From the NCBI GenBank assembly GCA_023412655.1, contig JAEYNH010000213.1, positions 1 through 5,858 of the forward strand: a stretch of 5,858 bases of DNA, given 5' to 3'. Below the pieces are notes generated by a model, which worked only from the letters and a program-made list of their open reading frames with translations, was not told the DNA's origin and made no database searches. Below, piece after piece: positions 1 to 4,917 of this stretch (position 1 is the first letter of the stretch; every line of letters begins with the position of its first letter). A program made the translations under genes and the position numbers. The DNA comes from Pseudomonadota bacterium (lineage in GTDB: Bacteria; Pseudomonadota; Alphaproteobacteria; Caulobacterales; Caulobacteraceae).

Positions 1-203
1 TGCTGGCGGAGCTGCGGGCGGAAGGCATGGCCGAGGCGGCCATCGCCCGGCTGCACGCGCCCATCGGCCTGGATATCGGCGGCAAGGCCCCGTTCGAGGT
101 CGCGGTGTCGGTGATCGGCGAAATCACCGCCCTACGCTACGCCCGGGAGAGCGGCAGTACGTCGGCCACCGAGCCCGCCGGCGCGGCGGGCGCCCCGGCC
201 TGA
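1..203 (+). CDS. xdhC: XdhC/CoxI-family molybdenum cofactor chaperone, C-terminal part (5' end outside window)
   Basis: Only the last 66 codons are present, read from position 3 to a TGA at 201-203. They contain the family's C-terminal signature RLHAPIGLDIGGKAPFEVAV followed by an aliphatic helix (SVIGEITALRY), which closes the Rossmann-like XdhC C-terminal domain. Members bind molybdenum cofactor, help its sulfuration and insert it into xanthine-oxidase-family hydroxylases. After the helix the protein continues for about 20 Ser/Ala/Gly/Pro-rich residues to GAAGAPA. This tail is encoded in the 67 bases that also encode the end of moeA on the other strand. No earlier in-frame stop exists, so the overlap is real unless the sequence has an error. 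Third codon positions of the two antisense frames coincide, so both can keep GC-rich wobble bases. The convergent neighbour is the moa/moe operon, which fits a cofactor-handling role. The exact subtype cannot be told without the N-terminus. Confidence 0.82.
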   Translation, partial: LAELRAEGMAEAAIARLHAPIGLDIGGKAPFEVAVSVIGEITALRYARESGSTSATEPAGAAGAPA

Positions 204-1327
204 CGGCGCAGCAGGGCGTCGGCCATGGCGAAGACGCTGACCAGGGATGAATCCTGGTCGCGGAAAGGACGGACGGTGACGGCCCCGTCCGCATAGGACA
301 GCTTCGCCCGCATCCAGTGCTCCCGGGGGCCGTTGGCGGGCAGGTCGCTTTCCAGACGGGCGGTGACGATGGCGGGTTCGGCCTCGGCGCCCTGCCAGCG
401 GGCGAGGATCGGCCGCAGGAAGAGCTCGGCGCAGACGAAGGCCGAGGCCGGGTTGCCGGGCAGGCCCAGCATCAGCCGACCGTCGGCCAGGCGGCCGAAG
501 AAGGTGGGCTTGCCGGGACGAACGGCGATGCTGGCCACGCTCAGCTGCAGGCCGAGGACTTCGCCGGCCTTGCGCACCAGGTCGTGGTCGCCCACGGACG
601 CGCCGCCGATGGTCACCACCAGCTCGGCCTGGGCCGCGCGCAGCGCCACCACCGTGGCCTCCAGGTCGTCGCGGACCGGCCGTGCGCGCACCGGCTCACC
701 GCCCCAGGCGGCGATCATGGCGGCAAGGCCCGGCGTGGCGGAATCATAGATCTGGAACGGGCCCGGCTCGGCTGGAGCCTCGACGATCTCCTCGCCGGTG
801 GACAGCAGGGCCACCCGGGGACGCCGGGCCACGGCGAGCTCGGCCCGGCCGGCGGCGGCGGCGAGGGACAGACGCCAGGGATCGAGGCGCACGCCGGCGG
901 CCAGCAGGGCCTCCCCGGCCTGGAAGTCGCCTCCCGCAGGGCGGACATAGTGACGGCCCGCCACCGGGGGCACGGCGACTGTGTCGCCCTCGCGCGCGGC
1001 GTCCTCCTGGATGACGATAGCGTCGGCGCCGGCCGGCAGCGCCGCGCCGGTGAAGATCCGCACCGCCTCCCCGACCGACAGGGCGCCCGCATAGCCGCGC
1101 CCGGCGGCGCTTTCGCCCACCACGGCCAGGGTTCCGGGCGTGTCGGCGGCTCGCACCGCATAGCCGTCCATGGCCGAGGCGTCGAAGGGCGGCTGGTGGC
1201 GGACGGCGGTCACCGCCTCGGCCAGCACCCGGCCGGCCGCGGCGGACAGCGGGACGGTCTCGACGGCCACGGCGGGGACCTCGGCCAGCATCCGCGCCCG
1301 GGCCTCGACCACGGTCAGCAGCTTCAC
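137..1327 (-). CDS. moeA: Molybdopterin molybdenumtransferase MoeA
   Basis: Cytosolic enzyme that inserts molybdate into adenylylated molybdopterin, releasing AMP and giving Mo-molybdopterin. The 396-residue length is close to E. coli MoeA. Seen in order: PFDASAMDGYA at 47-57 (D54 aligns by motif with E. coli D59), FTGAALPAGADAIVIQED at 92-109, STGEE at 176-180, IYDSAT at 193-198, the MPT-binding GGASVGDHD at 241-249, PGKP at 271-274 and GLPGNPAS at 288-295. A C-terminal beta domain ends in an Ala/Pro-rich stretch (AGAPAAPAGS) and LPLSRA. I chose the GTG at 1327 because it overlaps the moaC stop by four bases (GTGA) and has GGGGA nine bases upstream. The same frame stays open for 80 more codons, but that extension is Arg/Gly-rich and antisense-like, without homology to MoeA. 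It is the last gene of the operon. Its 3' end overlaps the convergent xdhC end by 67 bases. Confidence 0.96.
   Translation of the reverse strand: MKLLTVVEARARMLAEVPAVAVETVPLSAAAGRVLAEAVTAVRHQPPFDASAMDGYAVRAADTPGTLAVVGESAAGRGYAGALSVGEAVRIFTGAALPAGADAIVIQEDAAREGDTVAVPPVAGRHYVRPAGGDFQAGEALLAAGVRLDPWRLSLAAAAGRAELAVARRPRVALLSTGEEIVEAPAEPGPFQIYDSATPGLAAMIAAWGGEPVRARPVRDDLEATVVALRAAQAELVVTIGGASVGDHDLVRKAGEVLGLQLSVASIAVRPGKPTFFGRLADGRLMLGLPGNPASAFVCAELFLRPILARWQGAEAEPAIVTARLESDLPANGPREHWMRAKLSYADGAVTVRPFRDQDSSLVSVFAMADALLRRQAGAPAAPAGSVADVLPLSRA
173..191. repeat. GC hairpin in the xdhC/moeA overlap
   Basis: GCCCGCCG at 173-180 and CGGCGGGC at 184-191 form a perfect 8-base-pair all-GC stem with a 3-base loop. 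It lies 10-30 bases before the xdhC stop on one strand and in the codons for the MoeA Ala/Pro tail on the other. No T-run follows on either strand, so it is not a standard intrinsic terminator. It could slow or stop transcription from both sides, or simply reflect GC-rich Ala/Pro/Gly codons. Confidence 0.4.
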
Positions 1328-1791
1328 GCCCGCCAGTCCCCGCTCTTGCCACCGGTCTTCTCGACGAGACGGACGGCTTCGATGACCATGCCTTTCTCGG
1401 CGGCCTTCAGCATGTCGTAGAGGGTCAGCAAGGCGACGGAGGCGGCGGTGAGGGCCTCCATCTCGACGCCAGTCTGGCCGGTGGTCTTCACCCGGGCCGT
1501 GACGGACAGGCCGCCCTCGGCCGGCTCGACCCGGACCTCGGCCTTGGCGATCGGCAGCGGGTGGCACATGGGGATGAGGTCGGAGGTGCGCTTGGCCGCC
1601 ATCACGCCGGCGATCTCGGCCACGGCGCGCACGTCGCCCTTTCGGCCTTCGCCGGACAGCGCCAGGGCCAGGGTCTCGGGCGTCATGCGCAGGAAGCCCT
1701 GGGCCACCGCCTCGCGGGTGGTGACCGGCTTGTCCGAGACATCGACCATGCGGGCCCGGCCGGTCTCGTCCATGTGGGTGAGCCGGCTCAC
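1324..1791 (-). CDS. moaC: Cyclic pyranopterin monophosphate synthase MoaC
   Basis: Converts the MoaA product 3',8-cyclo-7,8-dihydro-GTP to cyclic pyranopterin monophosphate in the cytosol. The 155 residues align nearly end to end with E. coli MoaC from memory. Visible active-site residues are K51 (RKGDV), H77 in MCHPLP, E110 and E112 in GVEMEALTAAS, and D126 and K129 in YDMLKA. MVDVS lies at 15-19, and the C-terminus KTGGKSGDWRA is typical. The start is GTG at 1791, overlapping the moaB stop by four bases (GTGA). It is preferred over the ATG at codon 7 because residues 1-6 (MSRLTH) match the E. coli N-terminus. A GGAGG sits only one base before this GTG, which is too close to be ideal, so translation probably depends on coupling to moaB. 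The stop codon in turn overlaps the moeA GTG. Confidence 0.97.
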   Translation of the reverse strand: MSRLTHMDETGRARMVDVSDKPVTTREAVAQGFLRMTPETLALALSGEGRKGDVRAVAEIAGVMAAKRTSDLIPMCHPLPIAKAEVRVEPAEGGLSVTARVKTTGQTGVEMEALTAASVALLTLYDMLKAAEKGMVIEAVRLVEKTGGKSGDWRA

Positions 1792-2333
1792 GCCTCCATC
1801 AGCCGGGGCATGAGCTCGACCATGTTGCAGGGCCCATGGCGGCTGTCGAGCTGGGCGGAGATGACCTTGTCCCAGCCGTCCTTCACGGCCCCGTTCGAGC
1901 CCGGCAGGCAGAAGACGAAGCAGCCCTTCACGATGCCGGCCAGGGCGCGGCTCTGCAGGGTCGACAGGCCAACCGACTGGTAGCTAACCAGGTGGAAGAT
2001 CACGGAGAAGCCGTCGATCTCCTTGTCGAACAGCGGACGGATGGCCTCGGGCGTCACGTCGCGGCCGGTGATGCCGGTGCCGCCGGTGGTGATTATGGCC
2101 TCGACGCCGGCTTCCACCCAGGCCAGCACCTGGGCCCGGATCGCTCCGATGTCGTCGGGCACGATGCCCTTGCCGGCAAGCTCGTGGCCGGCGGCCTTCA
2201 CCCGTTCGGCCAGGACGTGGCCCGAGGTGTCGCTTTCCTCGTCCCGGGTGTCGGAGATGGTCAGGACGGCGACCTTCACCGGCTTGAGCGGCTTGCTCTG
2301 GTCGATACGGCCGCCGGGGGTGAAAGCGTTCAT
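1788..2333 (-). CDS. moaB: Molybdopterin adenylyltransferase-like protein MoaB (MogA/MoaB family)
   Basis: The MoaB/MogA family binds molybdopterin. MogA-type members adenylylate it before MoeA acts, whereas E. coli MoaB has no clear activity. The 181 residues are close to E. coli MoaB. They contain VAVLTISDTRD at 21-31, the MPT-binding TTGGTGITGRDVTPEA at 82-97, STLQSRALAG at 124-133, LPGSNGAV at 143-150 and the MoaB-type C-terminus LDSRHGPCNMVELMPRL. No mogA is seen in the window, so MoaB probably supplies the adenylylation step here (inference). The start is the ATG at 2333, which overlaps the moaE stop as ATGA and has AGGAG eight bases upstream, the best ribosome site in the operon. A TTG seven codons upstream at 2354 is in frame but would put that site inside the gene. 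The stop overlaps the moaC GTG. Confidence 0.95.
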   Translation of the reverse strand: MNAFTPGGRIDQSKPLKPVKVAVLTISDTRDEESDTSGHVLAERVKAAGHELAGKGIVPDDIGAIRAQVLAWVEAGVEAIITTGGTGITGRDVTPEAIRPLFDKEIDGFSVIFHLVSYQSVGLSTLQSRALAGIVKGCFVFCLPGSNGAVKDGWDKVISAQLDSRHGPCNMVELMPRLMEA

Positions 2334-2788
2334 GGCGGGGTCTCCTCTTCCCAACGGGCGCGGTCGGCGTGGTCGGCGGCGGTGGGCTCGATCCAGCGGC
2401 CGCCGCCGGGACCGTGCTCCTTCTTCCAGAAGGGCGCCTTGGACTTCAAGTAGTCCATCAGGAAGTCGCAGGCCTCGAAGGCCGCGCGGCGGTGCCCGGC
2501 GGCGGTGGCCACGAAGACGATGGGCTCGCCCGGGGCGATCTTGCCCACCCGGTGCAGGATCAGCAGGTCGTCGAGCTGGAAGCGGGCTCGGGCCCGGTCG
2601 GCGATGGCCTCGATCTGGGTCTCGGTGAAGCCTGGGTAGGCCTCCAGCTCCAGGACCGCGGTGGAGCCATGCTCGGCCCGGGCCAGGCCGGTGAAGGTCG
2701 CGACGGCGCCGGTCTCGGTGCGGCCCTGGGCGAAGGCCGAGAGCAGGGCGCCCGGATCGAACGGCACCTCGGTGAGGCGGACGCTCAT
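2330..2788 (-). CDS. moaE: Molybdopterin synthase catalytic (large) subunit MoaE
   Basis: The MoaE dimer binds two MoaD subunits and transfers sulfur from the MoaD C-terminal thiocarboxylate to cyclic pyranopterin monophosphate, giving molybdopterin. The 152 residues show GAVATFTGLAR at 27-37 (R37 matches E. coli R39), LELEAYPGFTE at 46-56, LHRVGKIAPGE at 78-88, VFVATAAGHRRAAFEA at 91-106 and DYLKSKAPFWKKE at 112-124. K115 and K122 correspond to the catalytic E. coli K119 and K126, so the subunit should be active. The ATG at 2788 overlaps the moaD stop (ATGA) and there is no strong ribosome site, so coupling to moaD is likely and would suit a fixed subunit ratio. The C-terminus is Trp/Glu-rich (ARWEEETPP) and its stop overlaps the moaB ATG. 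Confidence 0.97.
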   Translation of the reverse strand: MSVRLTEVPFDPGALLSAFAQGRTETGAVATFTGLARAEHGSTAVLELEAYPGFTETQIEAIADRARARFQLDDLLILHRVGKIAPGEPIVFVATAAGHRRAAFEACDFLMDYLKSKAPFWKKEHGPGGGRWIEPTAADHADRARWEEETPP

Positions 2789-3024
2789 CCGCCGCTCATG
2801 GGGGGCAGGAAGGCGACTTCGGAGCCCCCGTGCAGGGCCGCATCGCCCCGCGCCAGGGTCTGGTCGATGGCCACCTGAACGCCGGGACCGTCGAGAGCCT
2901 CGCCCAGGGCGGCGTCTTCGGCGGCGATCAGAGCCTTGAGGTCCGACAGGCAGGCGGCCTCGAGGGTGCGCTCGCGCCAGCCGGCGAGATCGCGCAGGGG
3001 GCCGAACAACAGGACGCGGGCCAT
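2785..3024 (-). CDS. moaD: Molybdopterin synthase sulfur-carrier (small) subunit MoaD
   Basis: A small ubiquitin-like protein of 79 residues. It starts with the first beta strand ARVLLFGPLRDLAG and ends FLPPMSGG with a C-terminal Gly78-Gly79, the tail that is adenylylated by MoeB and converted to a thiocarboxylate. The length matches E. coli MoaD (about 81). In the middle, EALDGPGVQVAIDQTLA corresponds to the usual region before the NQ/VNxxxx strand. The ATG lies three bases after the moaA stop (TGACCCATG), and the stop overlaps the moaE ATG. No MoeB is encoded in the window, so the activating enzyme must come from elsewhere. No strong ribosome site is seen before the ATG, so termination-reinitiation from moaA is likely. 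Confidence 0.95.
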   Translation of the reverse strand: MARVLLFGPLRDLAGWRERTLEAACLSDLKALIAAEDAALGEALDGPGVQVAIDQTLARGDAALHGGSEVAFLPPMSGG

Positions 3025-3027
3025 GGG

Positions 3028-4062
3028 TCAGCCGCCGGTGGTGGACATGTGCCGGGCCACCGCCGGGGCCGCGCGGGCGAGATCGAAGTCATGGCCCCTG
3101 GGCTTGGCGTCCACGGCGACGCGGATCGCCTCGATCAGGTCCTCGTCGGTGGCTCCGGCGCGGATCACCGCCCGCAGGTCGGCGCTGTCCTCCTGGCCGA
3201 GGCAGGTGTGCAGCGTGCCGGTGCAGGTGAGCCGCACCCGGTTGCAGGCCTCGCAGAAGTTGTGGCTGAGCGGGGTGATGAAGCCCAGCCGGCCGCCGGT
3301 TTCGGCGATGCGCACATAGCGGGCCGGGCCGCCGGTGCTGAGCGGCAGGTCCTCCAGGGTCCAGAAGGCCGAGAGCTCGCGCCGCACGTCTTTCAGCGAC
3401 AGGAACTGGTCGGTGCGGTCGGCCTCCACCTCGCCGAGGGGCATGGTCTCGATGAGGGTGATGTCGCAGCCCCGCCCATGGGCCCAGGCGATCAGGTGCG
3501 GCAACTCTGCGGCGTTGTCGTCCTTCAGGGCGACGGTGTTGATCTTGACCTTGAGCCCGGCGGCCTGGGCCGCGGCGATCCCCTGGAGCACCTGCGGCAG
3601 CCGCCCGCCGCGGGTGAGGGCGCCGAACAGTTCCGGTTTGAGGGTGTCGAGGGAGACGTTCACCCGCTTCACCCCGGCCTGGGCCAGCCGCCCGGCGAAG
3701 TCCGCGAGCCGCGTGCCGTTGGTGGTGAGGGTGAGCTCGTCCAGGGCGCCCGAGCGCAGGTGGCGGGCGAGGCTCTCCACAAGCTCCATGAGCCCCTTGC
3801 GCACCAGCGGCTCGCCGCCGGTCAGGCGCAGCTTGCGCACCCCCAGGGTCACGAAGGCCGAGGCGATGCGGTCCAGCTCCTCCAGGGTCAGCACCTGGGC
3901 CTTCGGCAGGAAGGTCATGTGCTCGGCCATGCAGTAGACGCACCGCAGGTCACAGCGGTCGGTCACCGACAGGCGCAGGTAGCTCACGGTCCGGCCGAAG
4001 CCGTCCACGAGCGGTTCCGGCTGCGCCGCCCCTTGCGGCGGAATGGGATCAGTGAGCCTCAT
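3028..4062 (-). CDS. moaA: GTP 3',8-cyclase MoaA (radical SAM)
   Basis: First enzyme of molybdenum cofactor synthesis: a radical-SAM enzyme that cyclises GTP to 3',8-cyclo-7,8-dihydro-GTP. The 344-residue length is typical. The N-terminal [4Fe-4S] site is CDLRCVYC with C37, C41 and C44. The SAM-binding TGGEP is at 81-85. LTTNGTRLADFA at 112-123 and NVSLDTL at 135-141 are further family motifs. The substrate-binding C-terminal cluster is C270, C273 and C287 in the CxxC-x13-C pattern (NFCEACNRVRLTCTGTLHTCL region). The protein ends with the conserved Gly-Gly (STTGG), which is functionally important in MoaA. All key residues are present. It is the first gene of the operon. Only 29 bases separate its ATG from the divergent mocA start, so its promoter must lie within or overlap the 5' part of mocA. 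No molybdenum-cofactor riboswitch fits in this space. Confidence 0.98.
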   Translation of the reverse strand: MRLTDPIPPQGAAQPEPLVDGFGRTVSYLRLSVTDRCDLRCVYCMAEHMTFLPKAQVLTLEELDRIASAFVTLGVRKLRLTGGEPLVRKGLMELVESLARHLRSGALDELTLTTNGTRLADFAGRLAQAGVKRVNVSLDTLKPELFGALTRGGRLPQVLQGIAAAQAAGLKVKINTVALKDDNAAELPHLIAWAHGRGCDITLIETMPLGEVEADRTDQFLSLKDVRRELSAFWTLEDLPLSTGGPARYVRIAETGGRLGFITPLSHNFCEACNRVRLTCTGTLHTCLGQEDSADLRAVIRAGATDEDLIEAIRVAVDAKPRGHDFDLARAAPAVARHMSTTGG

Positions 4063-4063
4063 A

Positions 4064-4083
4064 CGCCTCGCAAGATAGAGGCG
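4064..4083. promoter_or_regulatory. Inverted repeat in the moaA/mocA divergent spacer
   Basis: CGCCTC at 4064-4069 and GAGGCG at 4078-4083 are a perfect 6-base inverted repeat separated by 8 bases (GCAAGATA), centred in the 29-base spacer. The GAGG of each outward-facing arm is also the only Shine-Dalgarno-like sequence for the gene on that side. It lies 10 bases before the mocA GTG on the + strand and 3 bases before the moaA ATG on the - strand. It could be a shared operator, or a coincidence of two ribosome sites facing away from each other. Confidence 0.35.
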
Positions 4084-4091
4084 ATGACGTC

Positions 4092-4664
4092 GTGGCGACA
4101 GAGGCGGTTGTTCTCGCGGCTGGAGCGGGCTCCAGGTTCGGCGGCGGCAAGCTGCTGACGGCCTATGGCAAGGGCGTGCTGCTGCACGGCGCCCTGGCGG
4201 CGGCCTTTGCGGCGCCGGTGCGGCGGGTGACGGTGGTGACGGGGGCCGACGGCTCGCAAATCGCGGAGGCGGCCCTGGCCTACGACCCCAGCGTCCAGAT
4301 CGTCGACGCCCACGACTGGGAAGAGGGCATGGCCGCGTCCCTGCGGGCCGGCATCGCCAGCCTGCCGGATGATACGCAGGCCTGCCTGGTGTTCCTGGGC
4401 GACATGCCGAGGGTGCCGCACGCGGTGCTGAAGCCCCTTTGCGAGGCGGTGGCTGCGGGCGCCCCGGCGGCGGCGCCGCGCTATGCCGGACGGCGCGGCA
4501 ATCCCGTGGCGGTGGGCCGGCCGCTGTTCGGGGCGCTGCTGTCGCTGCGGGGCGACGCGGGCGCGCGGGGCCTGCTGGATGGCCTGGGCGAGGCGGTGGT
4601 GCTGGTGGACGCTCCGGACGACGGCGTCCTCTATGACGTCGACGAGCCGGCCGATCTCGGGTGA
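4092..4664 (+). CDS. mocA: Molybdenum cofactor cytidylyltransferase-type protein MocA
   Basis: Predicted to transfer CMP from CTP to Mo-molybdopterin, giving the cytosine dinucleotide cofactor used by many xanthine-oxidase-family hydroxylases. The 190 residues form one NTP-transferase domain. The N-terminal loop is LAAGAGSRFGGGKLL at 8-22. LAAG is the MocA type, whereas MobA enzymes that use GTP normally have LAGG. GMAASLRAGI is at 79-88, the metal-binding GDMP at 103-106, RRGNPVAVGRPLF at 134-146, GDAGARGLLDGL at 154-165 and the terminal YDVDEPADL at 181-189. The GTG at 4092 has GAGG 10 bases upstream. The ATG eight bases upstream is out of frame. The gene is divergent from moaA, and its TGA is part of a palindrome at 4662-4681. 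Family assignment is firm. CTP rather than GTP use is inferred from the LAAG loop and the xdhC neighbour. Confidence 0.88.
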   Translation: MATEAVVLAAGAGSRFGGGKLLTAYGKGVLLHGALAAAFAAPVRRVTVVTGADGSQIAEAALAYDPSVQIVDAHDWEEGMAASLRAGIASLPDDTQACLVFLGDMPRVPHAVLKPLCEAVAAGAPAAAPRYAGRRGNPVAVGRPLFGALLSLRGDAGARGLLDGLGEAVVLVDAPDDGVLYDVDEPADLG

Positions 4665-4681
4665 CCGGCGCCCGCCGGTCA
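4662..4681. terminator. Palindrome at the mocA stop, possible bidirectional terminator or operator
   Basis: TGACCGGC at 4662-4669 and GCCGGTCA at 4674-4681 form a perfect 8-base-pair stem with loop GCCC. The first three bases are the mocA TGA. By symmetry, the last three bases are a TGA on the - strand that ends the candidate small ORF at 4679-4783. No T-tract follows on either side, so simple intrinsic termination is doubtful. It could block 3' exonucleases or act as a weak two-way terminator. Confidence 0.4.
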
Positions 4682-4783
4682 GGCGCAGTTCATCTGGCGG
4701 CGCCCATAGCAGAGGCGTGCCGTGCGGGCGGCCTCGGCCTCGCACATGCGGCCGTTCACTGGGGTAACAGCGCCATGCGACAA
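4679..4783 (-). CDS. Candidate small Cys-containing protein (34 residues), unrecognised
   Basis: I do not recognise this product. A - strand frame is open from a TAG at 4882 to a TGA at 4681-4679. The last 26 codons have G or C at the third position in nearly all cases. Its frame-mate on the + strand is much less biased. The best ribosome site is AAGGAG at 4799-4794, 10 bases before an in-frame TTG at 4783, giving 34 residues with three Cys (in RMCEAEA, LCYGRRQ and MNCA) and a net basic character. Other starts are GTG 4840 (53 residues), GTG 4804 and GTG 4759. The same AAGGAG lies 5 bases before an ATG at 4788 in another frame. That ATG encodes only 10 residues and ends in a TGA overlapping GTG 4759, so leader-coupled translation is also possible. 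The stop falls in the palindrome shared with mocA. There are no neighbours in the same direction. Confidence 0.27.
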   Translation of the reverse strand: MSHGAVTPVNGRMCEAEAARTARLCYGRRQMNCA

Positions 4784-4851
4784 GCCATCTGCGCTCCTTT
4801 CCACGGTTTCCCGGCGGCTCGACCGGCCGTTCTGGGACACCAGCGGGATGT

Positions 4852-4904
4852 GAACGGTGGCGTTCCACGCCAGGGACAGCTAAGGGCGTACCGTTCTTAC
4901 GAAC
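4852..4904 (+). promoter_or_regulatory. Nested inverted repeats upstream of the cytochrome c gene
   Basis: GAACGGT at 4852-4858 is the exact reverse complement of ACCGTTC at 4890-4896. Inside lies the 6-base-pair hairpin TGGCGT-TCC-ACGCCA (4858-4872). The GTTC at 4893-4896 can instead pair with GAAC at 4901-4904, just before the ribosome site of the cytochrome gene (GGGGA at 4907-4911). The layout would suit a protein-binding operator or a folded 5' leader with two alternative pairings. No known riboswitch class was recognised. Confidence 0.3.
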
Positions 4905-4917
4905 TTGGGGATATCGA

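Larger units (their letters stand above)
4665..4917. other. 253-base region without a certain gene, between mocA and the cytochrome gene
   Basis: This stretch is less GC-biased than the flanking genes. It holds the 3' arm of the palindrome at the mocA stop, the candidate - strand small ORF, a TGGCGT-TCC-ACGCCA hairpin at 4858-4872, a longer inverted repeat around it, and several CCGTTC motifs. I see no tRNA or other known RNA and no convincing -35/-10 pair. The + strand frame bridging the two genes looks non-coding (see rejected items). Confidence 0.6.

Noticed and set aside
317..1420. Long + strand open frame antisense to moeA and the end of moaC.
   Set aside because: A Gly/His/Gln-rich composition typical of an antisense shadow in GC-rich DNA. 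MoeA and MoaC on the other strand have complete, conserved motifs.
1328..1567. 80-codon N-terminal extension of moeA in the same frame.
   Set aside because: It is Arg/Gly-rich, lies entirely over moaC codons and has no MoeA homology. The GTG at 1327 with the GTGA overlap explains the start.
4063..4091. Possible molybdenum-cofactor riboswitch or ModE site before moaA.
   Set aside because: The spacer is only 29 bases, too short for the riboswitch, and no ModE-type half-sites were seen.
4063..4120. TATCTT at 4077-4072 as a -10 for moaA with CTGTCG as -35 18 bases upstream.
   Set aside because: Only three of six -35 bases match the TTGACA consensus, and TATCTT would place the start at or after the moaA ATG. 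Not convincing.
2830..4158. Long + strand open frame (442 codons) antisense to moaA and moaD.
   Set aside because: It runs across the moaA start, the divergent spacer and mocA in a different frame, and its sequence is low-complexity Gly/Gln/His-rich without any domain. Shadow of moaA.
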